Positions 7,390-15,685 of a stretch of DNA of 38,985 bases are shown here, one piece after another. The translations under genes were made by a program, and so were the position numbers. Under the pieces are notes generated by a model. It was not told the origin of the DNA and did no database searches. It saw only the letters and a program-made list of their open reading frames with translations. Numbering within the stretch: position 1 is the first letter of the stretch; each line of letters opens with the position of its first letter. The DNA comes from an uncultured bacterium (GTDB lineage Bacteria; Verrucomicrobiota; Kiritimatiellia; RFP12; UBA1067): positions 1-38,985 of the forward strand of contig CACWIW010000022.1 of assembly GCA_902761035.1 (NCBI GenBank), in the 5' to 3' direction.

Positions 7390-10277
7390 GACGCTTCAAA
7401 TGTAAGGGGTTCGTGTTTGGTGCGGTTGCGTCCGTCGGCCTCGCGGTTTATGCGGCTACGCAGCAGATCGTTCTTGATGCGGGATGGAACCTCGTATCGG
7501 TTCAAGTGGGGACGACGCCCTGGACGATTGCCGACATTGAAGCGGCGATTGATGCAGACAACGTGCTGAACGCCGTCTGGGGCTACGACGCCGCGACTGG
7601 TACGTGGAAGACTTGCCAGCCGATGCGGGCGGGGTTCCCGAATGACCTTTCCGAGATTCGTCAGGGCTCCGGATATTGGGTCAAGGTGAACGAGGCTTGC
7701 GTCCTGACGCTGGATGGTGAGCCATGGGAAGGGACGGTCGAGCTGCGCCCAGGCTGGAATCTCGTGGGATTCCCCGGCCTTGGGGCATCCAATCTTGCCT
7801 CTTTCTTCGGGAACGCCCTTGCGAACGTCCAGCAGGTCTGGGGGTTCAGCGGAGGTGCTTCCCAGTCGTTTACCGGGTACGACCTCTCGTCCATGCCCCA
7901 GAGGAAGGACCTTGCATCCGTCGAACCGGGGAAGGGGTATTGGGTCTATGCGCTCGACACGGTGACGCTCACCGCCATGCCGTCCATTCTGCTGACGGGC
8001 GACGTCGACATGCCGCCCTTGCAGGCGCAGGTCATGTACACAGGGGCCAACGCAGCCTATCTTGGACGCAAGGTCAAGCTCGCCGGCGTGGAGGACTCCG
8101 CTGCCGACCTGAACGGCAACGGCATTCTCGACGACTCCGAAACGCAGGATACGCTTTCCTTCCCCATAGGCGTTGTGCGCCAGCCTGTCATCATCGGCAA
8201 CGATGGCGCAGGCGCGATGAACTGGTCCGTATCGGAGAACTGCGACTGGCTTTCCGTAGAGGGCGACTCCTCCGGCACGGTCGCGGGCTCGCGTGCCTAC
8301 GTCTATCTCGTCGTCAGCCGCGCCGGACTCGCTCCCGGCTCCTACTCCGACGAAAGCGTCGTCATCACCGCAGGCGGCGTCTCGAAGTCCGTAAGGGTCA
8401 ACATGCAAGTCGCCACCGTCGACGGCGACTTCTCCGGCTACGCTTCCGCCACGAAGGTGAACGGCAAGGAGATCGCGCTCGGCAAGGTTGATATGGGGCT
8501 CAACGTGTTCGTCACCACCAACACGGAGTCGGGCGTGCGTTTCAAGGCCGTCATCGACAACGACCGGTCGCTCCTTTTCCCGCGCGACGTGTTCATGAAC
8601 GGCGTGTTCTACCTCGGCAACAGCTTCTCTCTCACCACAAGCTTCTCCATGCCTGCGGGCGACCGCAACGCACCGCCCTACGACACCTTCGAGCATGTCG
8701 ATCCCGCGAACGACCAGGAGGGATTCGGCGACCGCGACTGGAACACCAACGGCGTACTTGACGTGCAGAACCCGTTCCCGTTCCCGGTTCGCCGCTCCGT
8801 CACGCTGCTGGGCCAGCGCACGGACGAGAACACCCTCGCGGGCTCCTACCTTGAGACCATAGCCGGCGCGTTGCCGGGCAACGAGAAGATCACCGTAGAG
8901 GGCACGTTCTCCCTCTCGCGCAAGAGCTATTCGCCAACCCGCCGCAGCATCTACAACGAACAAGATTCCGAATACGAGGTGATAGGCAAGTCCAACGCCA
9001 CCTTCGAGCGCGTTATCACCATCGCCGAGGCCGTCCAGGTGAACGGCGTCACCACGACGCTCAACATCGACTTTCCGAAGCCCGAGGCGCTCACGGTCAC
9101 GCTCACCTCGCCGCTCGGCACCGTCGCTACGCTGCACAACAAGGGGGCGTCCGTCACCGCGCTGCAGGAGCTTTCCGACTTCGACGGCGAGAACGGAAAG
9201 GGCGATTGGATATTGAGCATCGTATGGGACCCGACGATCTCCGGGGGCGAACGCGGGCGCTACTGGAGCTGGCTTCTCAACATCGGCGGCATCGCCACAT
9301 ACGACGCGACGGGACGGCTTGTAGACGAGAACGGCGTCCCCATCGCCGGCGCGGTAGTTTCGCTTTCCGGCAGCAACGAGATCGGCTCGCAGACCACGGA
9401 CGCCAACGGCAACTTCACGCTTACCGGCCTCACCGAAAACGACTACAGCCTTTCCGTCTCCATTCCCGGCTACCAGAACACCTCGGCCGGGTTCATGATA
9501 GAATCGGGCGACGTTGCGCTTGGCAACATCGCAGTTCCGTCCAAGGCCGCGTCCGGCCTTGAGGGAATCGAGGCGACTCCGACTCTCGGTTTTGCTCCCC
9601 TCGACGTGCAGTTCACCGTTGGCACGGGCGGCGCAAGCGCTTCCGACATCGACGCCGTCGAATGGCTAGTGACAACGAAGGATGCCGCAGGCAATGCGAC
9701 GACGGCGTCGGTCGCGCCCGCCGCAGGGGCGAAGCCATGGGCGATAAGCCAGCATTTCGACGAGTCGGTTTACGAATATTCCGTGACGGCGAACGTCACG
9801 AAGGCCAACGGCGCTTCGGCGACCTACACATACGGCCCTGTCGGGCTGCTCCACTCCGCAATGACGGCGAGCGGCACGGCGTTCCGCCTCTCAAACATCG
9901 GATTCATTGGCGGTGGCGCGGGAACGAACATGAACGCCGCAGCCAAGACAACGGTCGGCATGACGTGGACGCCGGACATCCGCTTCGAGCAGCAGAAGCG
10001 CGACCCGGCGGCGTTCGACGTAAACCGTACGCCCACGAACAGTTTCAACGTGGTAGAGGAGGACACTGACTTCTTCGTCCAGCCCGACACGCCCTACTAC
10101 CGCCTCAAGCATGCGGACTCCAAACAGCCCTGCGATTTCTTCTACTCCGAATACGAGCAGCCGTCCGGCGGCGCGGATCGCTTCCGCCTGATCACGACGA
10201 TGGGCGGTTGCGTGTTCGGCGATTCCCCAGCCCAGGCCAGCGGCCTCATGCTCCAGACCGGGCGGATCGAGGAATGA
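7386..10277 (+). CDS. Large exported multidomain protein: GWNLVS modules, BACON-like, P-domain, CarboxypepD-reg, PKD-like
   Basis: 963 residues, translationally coupled to the preceding gene through ATGA. A signal peptide spans residues 1-24. Two related modules follow, each with GWNLV near its start and GxGYWV near its end (about 32-105 and 121-195). A DLNGNGILDD loop lies at about 241. A BACON-like domain with NWSVSENCDWLSV is at about 279-343. At about 522-637 a domain ending in GDWILSIVWDP and WSWLLNIGG resembles the proprotein-convertase P-domain. A carboxypeptidase-regulatory-like beta sandwich (GRLVDENGVPIAGAVVSLSG) covers about 643-715, and a PKD-like region follows. No catalytic domain is visible, so a structural, adhesive or receptor-binding role is likely. 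The GWN module recurs in the RHS protein of the same operon. Confidence 0.85.
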   Translation: MRRFKCKGFVFGAVASVGLAVYAATQQIVLDAGWNLVSVQVGTTPWTIADIEAAIDADNVLNAVWGYDAATGTWKTCQPMRAGFPNDLSEIRQGSGYWVKVNEACVLTLDGEPWEGTVELRPGWNLVGFPGLGASNLASFFGNALANVQQVWGFSGGASQSFTGYDLSSMPQRKDLASVEPGKGYWVYALDTVTLTAMPSILLTGDVDMPPLQAQVMYTGANAAYLGRKVKLAGVEDSAADLNGNGILDDSETQDTLSFPIGVVRQPVIIGNDGAGAMNWSVSENCDWLSVEGDSSGTVAGSRAYVYLVVSRAGLAPGSYSDESVVITAGGVSKSVRVNMQVATVDGDFSGYASATKVNGKEIALGKVDMGLNVFVTTNTESGVRFKAVIDNDRSLLFPRDVFMNGVFYLGNSFSLTTSFSMPAGDRNAPPYDTFEHVDPANDQEGFGDRDWNTNGVLDVQNPFPFPVRRSVTLLGQRTDENTLAGSYLETIAGALPGNEKITVEGTFSLSRKSYSPTRRSIYNEQDSEYEVIGKSNATFERVITIAEAVQVNGVTTTLNIDFPKPEALTVTLTSPLGTVATLHNKGASVTALQELSDFDGENGKGDWILSIVWDPTISGGERGRYWSWLLNIGGIATYDATGRLVDENGVPIAGAVVSLSGSNEIGSQTTDANGNFTLTGLTENDYSLSVSIPGYQNTSAGFMIESGDVALGNIAVPSKAASGLEGIEATPTLGFAPLDVQFTVGTGGASASDIDAVEWLVTTKDAAGNATTASVAPAAGAKPWAISQHFDESVYEYSVTANVTKANGASATYTYGPVGLLHSAMTASGTAFRLSNIGFIGGGAGTNMNAAAKTTVGMTWTPDIRFEQQKRDPAAFDVNRTPTNSFNVVEEDTDFFVQPDTPYYRLKHADSKQPCDFFYSEYEQPSGGADRFRLITTMGGCVFGDSPAQASGLMLQTGRIEE

Positions 10278-10309
10278 CAATCCCAACTTCAGAAAGAAAG
10301 GAACAGACA

Positions 10310-11329
10310 ATGAAAAAGACCCTCACAACCATCGCCGTCCTCATGGCGGCCATCACGCTCATCGGCGCGGACGCGCCATGCCTCATTCCCTTCCAGGGAA
10401 GGCTGACGAACCAGCAAGGGATCGCCTATACCGAAGGACAGTACACACTCATCTTCAACCTCTACGACACGGCGGTAGGCGGGACTTCGCTCTGGACCGA
10501 ACGCCACGAGAAGGTCGGGGTCATCAACGGGATGGTAAACCTTTTCCTCGGCTCGATCAACTCGCTTGACGGGCAGGACTTCTCTAAGACGCGCTATCTC
10601 GGAATCACTGTTGACGCAGACGGCAACGCCAACTCCTACGATCCAGAGATGATTCCACGCCAGATGATCATCCCGTCGTTCCATGCGCAGAATTCAAGCA
10701 GGCTTCAGGGAATGGACTGGTCGGCCGTACTCTCTGGCGACAAAACCATCCCGATTGCAAGTCGCTACATCAATCCAGACCGCATCCACGACGGGACCAT
10801 TACGTATGAAAAACTCGATCCGTCCGTTGCCGACAAGCTCCTCCCTGCGGGAATGATTCAGCCGTTTGCAGGGCCCACCAACAACGTCCCTGCCGGCTGG
10901 CTTCCATGCGATGGGCGAACGGTAGATGCAGGCGATTATCCCAAGCTCTATGCCGCCATCGGCAACTTATGGGGCGGTTCGGGAAATTCTTTCAAACTGC
11001 CTGATCTTCGCGGTAAGACGCTGTGGGGAGCGAACGGGGACAATGCGGCCGGCACGACGCTGGCTGCGGGACTGCCGAACATAACGGGATCGTTCTACAC
11101 GGTGCTTGGTGCGGGCAGCGCATACAACGACGCATCCTATACGACGAGCGGAAGCTTTTACCGCGATCCGTATGGTTTTAACGTCAAGTGGGGAGGGGAT
11201 GGCGTGTCGGTCAGCATGTACGGCGCACAGAACTATTTTGACGCCTCCCGCCAGGACTCCTCCGTTTATGGCCGGTCTTCCACCGTCCAGCCTCCGGCCG
11301 GCGTTGTGAACTTCATCATCAAGTACTGA
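10310..11329 (+). CDS. Exported protein with phage tail-collar domain
   Basis: 339 residues. The ATG at 10310 has AAAGGAA about 7 nt upstream and begins a clean signal peptide (MKKTLTTIAVLMAAITLIGA). The first domain (about 22-100, starting IPFQGRLTNQQG) resembles N-terminal domains of other secreted bacterial proteins that carry fibre ends. From about 180 to 240 there is a typical tail-collar motif: MIQPFAGPTNNVPAGWLPCD, then YPKLYAAIGNLWG and FKLPDLRGKTLWG. The tail is Gly/Ser/Tyr-rich and ends VVNFIIKY, like phage and tailocin fibre proteins. No other phage gene is nearby, so this is a collar domain recruited to an exported complex. A fibre- or receptor-binding role is inferred. Confidence 0.88.
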   Translation: MKKTLTTIAVLMAAITLIGADAPCLIPFQGRLTNQQGIAYTEGQYTLIFNLYDTAVGGTSLWTERHEKVGVINGMVNLFLGSINSLDGQDFSKTRYLGITVDADGNANSYDPEMIPRQMIIPSFHAQNSSRLQGMDWSAVLSGDKTIPIASRYINPDRIHDGTITYEKLDPSVADKLLPAGMIQPFAGPTNNVPAGWLPCDGRTVDAGDYPKLYAAIGNLWGGSGNSFKLPDLRGKTLWGANGDNAAGTTLAAGLPNITGSFYTVLGAGSAYNDASYTTSGSFYRDPYGFNVKWGGDGVSVSMYGAQNYFDASRQDSSVYGRSSTVQPPAGVVNFIIKY

Positions 11330-11345
11330 TTCCCCGGAGGGGCGC

Positions 11346-14300
11346 ATGAAGCGATTGTCTCCATTCTTGATTGCGGTTGTCGCTGCATCGGGCGGACTGG
11401 CGGGGGAGCTGAACTTCTACGCCACGCCGTATCGCGTGCATAACGGCGACGCCGTGATGTTCCATTATCTGCCGGGTAAGGGGTTGCCATCCGAGGCCAT
11501 TGCATCGTGGTCGTGGGATTTCAACGGCGACGGCGCGGTGGATGCGAAAGGCCGTGGTTCCTCCGGCATCAATGCCACATGGTACGCCGTCTACGAGGCC
11601 GCGCTCGCAGGCACCGACGGCGTATATCGCGTGCGGCCTACGCTTACCGTGGTATCGACAAACGGTTCCACCTACGTGCAGTCAGGCATGACGGAAGACT
11701 ACTATGGCACGGACGGGCGCATCGATTCTGAGCTCCTCATCCATCCCTACAACACGCGCAACGACGAGATTTCCGTGAACTTCTCCGGCGGACCGCGTCT
11801 CGCCACGATCGGCACGATCATCCGCTTCTACTCCGATGCGGAACTCCTCAAGGACGGACGGATCGTCCGCCAGACATGGGATTTCGGCGATGGAACTGTC
11901 CTTGCGGACGTCTCCGCGCCGACGCATACTTACGCCGAACGCAACGATTTCACGGTAACGCTCACCGTAGATTACGTCCTCGATACGGACAAGTCCATCA
12001 CGAACACCATGAGCGAGACGAAGACTGGTTACATCAGCATACAGACCGACAAGGGTGAACTGTCGCTCGGCCGCGCTTACCGCAAGGGCTATCCCGATGA
12101 GTACACGTGGAACGACATCATCGACGCCTATTCCGCAAAGGGCGCAGACGGCGACAAGTACGTCTATTACCACCATTTCGAGCGGGCCTACAACGACGCA
12201 CTCGCCGACCTCTACCTCGACGTCGGGAACGACGCAAAGCGCCTCACCGCAGCCGAGACGGTTAACGAAATCTTGCAGGGGCAGGTGATGCTCGGCAACG
12301 ACCGGCTTGTGGACGCTTTGCGCCTCAAATATCCGCGCATGGTCGATTATGACCCGCTCAACCCGCCGGAGGTTCTGCCATCGCCGCCTGGAGTACGCGA
12401 GGAGACGAAGGCTATAGACGTTGCCCTCCTCGATTTCTATGCCGCGCTCCTATACCCGTCGGCGCTCGTCCAGCGCTACGGCGGTAACATTCTGCGCTCC
12501 CGTGCCACGCCGGGCGCAGAGCCGTATCCCAGTTTCCCTCGCTACATCACGTTCCTTGACCCGACGATCAGCCCGTTCCCCGTTCCGATCAAGAACGAGT
12601 GCTGGCAATATTCGACGTGCCTTGAGCGCATGGCGCTCGGCTCGTACGAAAAGGCGAAGAAGCTCTTCAACCTCTCCCTCACGGACGAGTCGGCCCGAGC
12701 CGAGGCGAAGGCGGAATGCAAGAAGACGGCCATGCAGAGCTACCTCGGCATGGCGCTTCTCGGCGCGATCCAGAGCCGCGACGACTTTGAGCTGAACCAG
12801 GGAAACCTCGTCCTTGCCCACCTCTCCAACAGCCGCAACCTCTTCGAGATGATCAACGCGGGCCTGAACCCGCTCATCGACAACGGCGACTTCATCCCGA
12901 ACGAATCTTTCGAGGCGATCTACCAGGATGCGTCAGAGGCCATTTCCGACGTCCTTGCGGCAGAGGTCAAGGCACGTCAGGAGGAGAAGACGTGGGATAC
13001 GTATCAGGCTGAACTGCGCAACGAGCTTTTGAGTCAACGCAATAACTACATCACGCCGCTCTACAACCTCACGCACATCGACCCCGAACTCTACAACAAC
13101 CTCCAGACGGTGGATGACCAGCGAGACTTCCGTGCGGCGGTACGGACGCGCGTCGAGACGATCATGAACGACTATCCCGATTCCGATCCGTCTGTTCTTG
13201 GCGAACTTGGCGACTACGTTTATAACTGGATCGACTTGCAGATGTCGTGCCAGCAAGCGTTGAATAACGTTCAAAACGTATTCCAACGTATCGACATACT
13301 CCAACAGAAGAATTCGGACATCGGCGAAATCATTACAAGCACGGGCAAGAAATTGTCGGCAATTGATGTTGTCAAAGCGGCTGCTGAAGGGTTGGCTCAA
13401 ATTGCTTTGGCTAAATTTAGAAGCGAGGGTGCGAAGTTGTTTAAAGTCGATTGGGGGCAAGCGTTTGTTGTTGCGACTCAATATGCCATCATTGGTGAAT
13501 TGCAAGCCCAGCAGAGAATGCTTGAAGCGGCGCAAAAGGTACAGATAAACAATGTTGAGACTGCCGCTGAGGTACAAAACATTCTTCTTGAACTGGCCAA
13601 CCTCGAAATTCAGGTGGATCGTGTGCAGAACCAGATCAAGCAGGCGGAACTGCAACTCGACAATGCGCTTTCCAGGATGGATCGCATGGTCGAAGACCTG
13701 GCGCATACGCGCGATACGGCGGCGGACCTCTACTTCAACGACCCGTCGTACCGCGTGGTCGTCTCCGACGCGATGCAGCGTGCCGAGGACGAGATGGACT
13801 ACGCAATCGACAAGCTCTACCGTCTCGCCAAGACGCTGGAGTACTGGTGGGCGGAGCCATACCAGAACCCGATATCCGTGCCGGTGAACTGCAACGAGGC
13901 GGCATCTTTGGAGAACCCGCTATTCGACCAGTTCACGCAGCTTGAATCGCTCTTCAACATCACGTGCGCGGATGAGGCGAAGGACTACCTCGACGCGCTC
14001 AAGGCGTGGGACAGCAAGCTCCGCCGCATATCGGTGACGAGCGTGCGCGGGCCGAACAACGCAGGTCCCTACACCGCAGAGCCGATATCCCTGCGCGAGG
14101 ACATCCTTGGCTTCCGCACCGACGACGGGAAGATGACGATGGAGGAATCGATCCGCGCGTTCCGCGACTATCTCTCACAGCACCGCACTGAGAACTACTA
14201 CAACGTGTGGAATCCGTCGCTTGAGCTTTCCTTCGCCACGACCATCGCCGACAACAAGTTCTTCCCCGCCACAGGCGAGCGATGGAACATGCGCATCGAT

Positions 14301-14702
14301 TCCGTGAGCATCGACGTGTATGCGGAATCCGGCTTCAGCAAGAAGCAGGTGGCGGAGGTGTCGCTCACGGAAAGCGGACTCGTCTCGATCCGCCGGTTCT
14401 GGGCGGAGCCGCCGCTTGCGGACGACCTGATGCACCTCACGTTCAACGTCGGCGCGCGGAGCGACCGCACCGCCTACGGCATTACGGTGCCCGCCAAGAT
14501 CAACGGGGCCACGGGGAACCGTCCCGCAGGGGAGTTTTCCGTCTACGGTCTCAAGGGGCGTCCTGTCGCCGCGACGGACTGGCGGCTCAAGATCGACACG
14601 GAGAATCCGAGCAACAAGGACATCGACTTCGACAAGATCAAGGACATCGTGATCCGCTTCACCTACACCTACGGCAACCCGCCCGAGTTCCCCGGCTTCT
14701 AG
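11346..14702 (+). CDS. Exported PKD/coiled-coil protein with TcA-like C-terminus (candidate TcA-like subunit)
   Basis: 1118 residues; GGAGGGG precedes the ATG. A signal peptide (1-20) precedes a PKD-like domain (SWSWDFNGDGAVD, about 55) and a second PKD (TWDFGDGT, about 175). A long mainly helical region follows. Residues about 700-800 form a predicted coiled coil (VQNILLELANLEIQVDRVQ) and are partly encoded by AT-richer DNA (about 13250-13610). The last 165 residues are beta-rich. ERWNMRIDSVSIDVYAESG (about 978) and the final IDFDKIKDIVIRFTYTYG (about 1093) match in order and spacing the TcA C-terminal TcB-binding end as I recall it (R.IK.ISVTLP...GPY, then LNDIILHIRYT). The RHS/TcB-like gene of the operon supports this. 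The N-terminal half is not recognisably TcA, so subunit identity is an inference. Known family: PKD domains are extracellular beta sandwiches. Confidence 0.8.
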   Translation: MKRLSPFLIAVVAASGGLAGELNFYATPYRVHNGDAVMFHYLPGKGLPSEAIASWSWDFNGDGAVDAKGRGSSGINATWYAVYEAALAGTDGVYRVRPTLTVVSTNGSTYVQSGMTEDYYGTDGRIDSELLIHPYNTRNDEISVNFSGGPRLATIGTIIRFYSDAELLKDGRIVRQTWDFGDGTVLADVSAPTHTYAERNDFTVTLTVDYVLDTDKSITNTMSETKTGYISIQTDKGELSLGRAYRKGYPDEYTWNDIIDAYSAKGADGDKYVYYHHFERAYNDALADLYLDVGNDAKRLTAAETVNEILQGQVMLGNDRLVDALRLKYPRMVDYDPLNPPEVLPSPPGVREETKAIDVALLDFYAALLYPSALVQRYGGNILRSRATPGAEPYPSFPRYITFLDPTISPFPVPIKNECWQYSTCLERMALGSYEKAKKLFNLSLTDESARAEAKAECKKTAMQSYLGMALLGAIQSRDDFELNQGNLVLAHLSNSRNLFEMINAGLNPLIDNGDFIPNESFEAIYQDASEAISDVLAAEVKARQEEKTWDTYQAELRNELLSQRNNYITPLYNLTHIDPELYNNLQTVDDQRDFRAAVRTRVETIMNDYPDSDPSVLGELGDYVYNWIDLQMSCQQALNNVQNVFQRIDILQQKNSDIGEIITSTGKKLSAIDVVKAAAEGLAQIALAKFRSEGAKLFKVDWGQAFVVATQYAIIGELQAQQRMLEAAQKVQINNVETAAEVQNILLELANLEIQVDRVQNQIKQAELQLDNALSRMDRMVEDLAHTRDTAADLYFNDPSYRVVVSDAMQRAEDEMDYAIDKLYRLAKTLEYWWAEPYQNPISVPVNCNEAASLENPLFDQFTQLESLFNITCADEAKDYLDALKAWDSKLRRISVTSVRGPNNAGPYTAEPISLREDILGFRTDDGKMTMEESIRAFRDYLSQHRTENYYNVWNPSLELSFATTIADNKFFPATGERWNMRIDSVSIDVYAESGFSKKQVAEVSLTESGLVSIRRFWAEPPLADDLMHLTFNVGARSDRTAYGITVPAKINGATGNRPAGEFSVYGLKGRPVAATDWRLKIDTENPSNKDIDFDKIKDIVIRFTYTYGNPPEFPGF

Positions 14703-14703
14703 G

Positions 14704-14731
14704 AAAGTGTAAAGTGTAAAATGTAAAGTGT
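14704..14731 (+). repeat. Heptanucleotide array upstream of the chaperone gene
   Basis: Four tandem units, AAAGTGT, AAAGTGT, AAAATGT, AAAGTGT, begin 2 nt after the stop of the PKD/coiled-coil gene and reach almost to the first possible start codon of the next gene. Together with the array at 14757-14784 they make up most of this gene junction. Changes in unit number would alter the spacing between the two genes. Confidence 0.75.
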
Positions 14732-14749
14732 AAGATGAGGATGAGAGTT

Positions 14750-15685
14750 ATGAGTCGTTTGTCATTTGTCGTTTGTCTTTTGTCCATCACGGGAGGGCAG
14801 CTGTCTTCAGCCGCCGTAGCTGACGCGCAGGAGTGCGTACCTCTTGCTCCGATTGCCACTGTCGGCGAGACGCCCGTCACTGCCGATGCGGTGCGCATGA
14901 CGGCGGCGAGGAATGGCTACGCCGTGGGCGACGCCGCCACGGCGGAGCGGGCGCTTCAGGAGACGATTGACTTTGAGGTTCTTGCCGCCGAGGCCAAGAA
15001 GGCAGGATACTTCAACGACCCGGACATCGTGCGCACGATCAAGTCGATGGCGGTGCAGAAGCTGGTCTCTGTCAAGGTGGACAAGGAGAATCCGCCCGAC
15101 TTGCTCACGGAGGAACAGCTTGCCGCCTATTACAAGGAACATACAGAAGAGATCACCCGTCCGTCCATCGCCAAGGGGCGCATCCTCATGGTGCGTAAGG
15201 ATCGCGCGAGCGCAACAAACAAGGTTGCAGAGGTAGAGGCTGCACTTGAAACGCACACCGCCTTTCATGAACTTGTTCGGAAGCATACCGATGATGCCGC
15301 TTCGCGAGTGAATGCGGGCGTGACGCCATGGCTTGTGGAGAAGCAGCCGAACCGCCGCTATCCGCCTGCGGTAGTCGATGCGCTTTTTGCTCTCACCACC
15401 GCACAAACTATTTCGCCCAGGGTTGAGACGTCCGATGCCTGGTACTGGGTGCAGCTTCTCGAACTGCGTTCGGGCAGCGTGACGCCATACGAGACGGCCA
15501 AGCGCGGCATTGCGCGAAAGATCGCCGAACGCGAACGCCGTGAAGCCTATTCGGCATACGTGAAGAGCCTGAAGGGGTCTATTCCGGTTACGGTTGATCC
15601 CCTTGCAATCACAAATCTCCTGAAAGGCGTCTCTGCAGGCGACACGCCTCCGCGAGGACCAGTAAGCATCAAGATGGGGAAGTGA
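14750..15685 (+). CDS. Exported SurA/PpiC-type peptidyl-prolyl isomerase-like chaperone
   Basis: 311 residues from the ATG at 14750, chosen for a GAGG about 9 nt upstream; an in-frame ATG at 14735 would add five residues and has no ribosome site. The signal peptide (MSRLSFVVCLLSIT, cleaved near VADA) is encoded by a heptanucleotide array. Residues about 35-130 form a helical SurA_N-like region (TIDFEVLAAEAKKAGYFND). Residues about 135-235 (RPSIAKGRILMV, then AFHELVRKHTDDAAS) correspond to a parvulin/PpiC rotamase domain, apparently degenerate. A C-terminal helix closes the SurA-like fold. Known family: SurA-like proteins chaperone proteins after Sec export. The start of the RHS gene overlaps its stop (GTGA), suggesting a dedicated chaperone for that product or for the TcA-like protein. 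Confidence 0.82.
   Translation: MSRLSFVVCLLSITGGQLSSAAVADAQECVPLAPIATVGETPVTADAVRMTAARNGYAVGDAATAERALQETIDFEVLAAEAKKAGYFNDPDIVRTIKSMAVQKLVSVKVDKENPPDLLTEEQLAAYYKEHTEEITRPSIAKGRILMVRKDRASATNKVAEVEAALETHTAFHELVRKHTDDAASRVNAGVTPWLVEKQPNRRYPPAVVDALFALTTAQTISPRVETSDAWYWVQLLELRSGSVTPYETAKRGIARKIAERERREAYSAYVKSLKGSIPVTVDPLAITNLLKGVSAGDTPPRGPVSIKMGK
14757..14784 (+). repeat. Heptanucleotide array encoding part of a signal peptide
   Basis: Four units, GTTTGTC, ATTTGTC, GTTTGTC and TTTTGTC, lie directly downstream of the start codon of the PpiC/SurA-like gene and encode the hydrophobic residues LSFVVCLL of its signal peptide. The unit is not a multiple of three, so losing or gaining one copy would break the frame between the start codon and the mature protein. 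Confidence 0.8.

Noticed and set aside
7359..9137. 592-codon minus-strand frame
   Set aside because: Antisense shadow of the 963-residue exported protein, whose signal peptide and domains are clear.
10310..11329. Prophage or tailocin cluster
   Set aside because: Only one collar-domain protein is present, with a Sec signal peptide; no sheath, baseplate, tube or lysis genes nearby.
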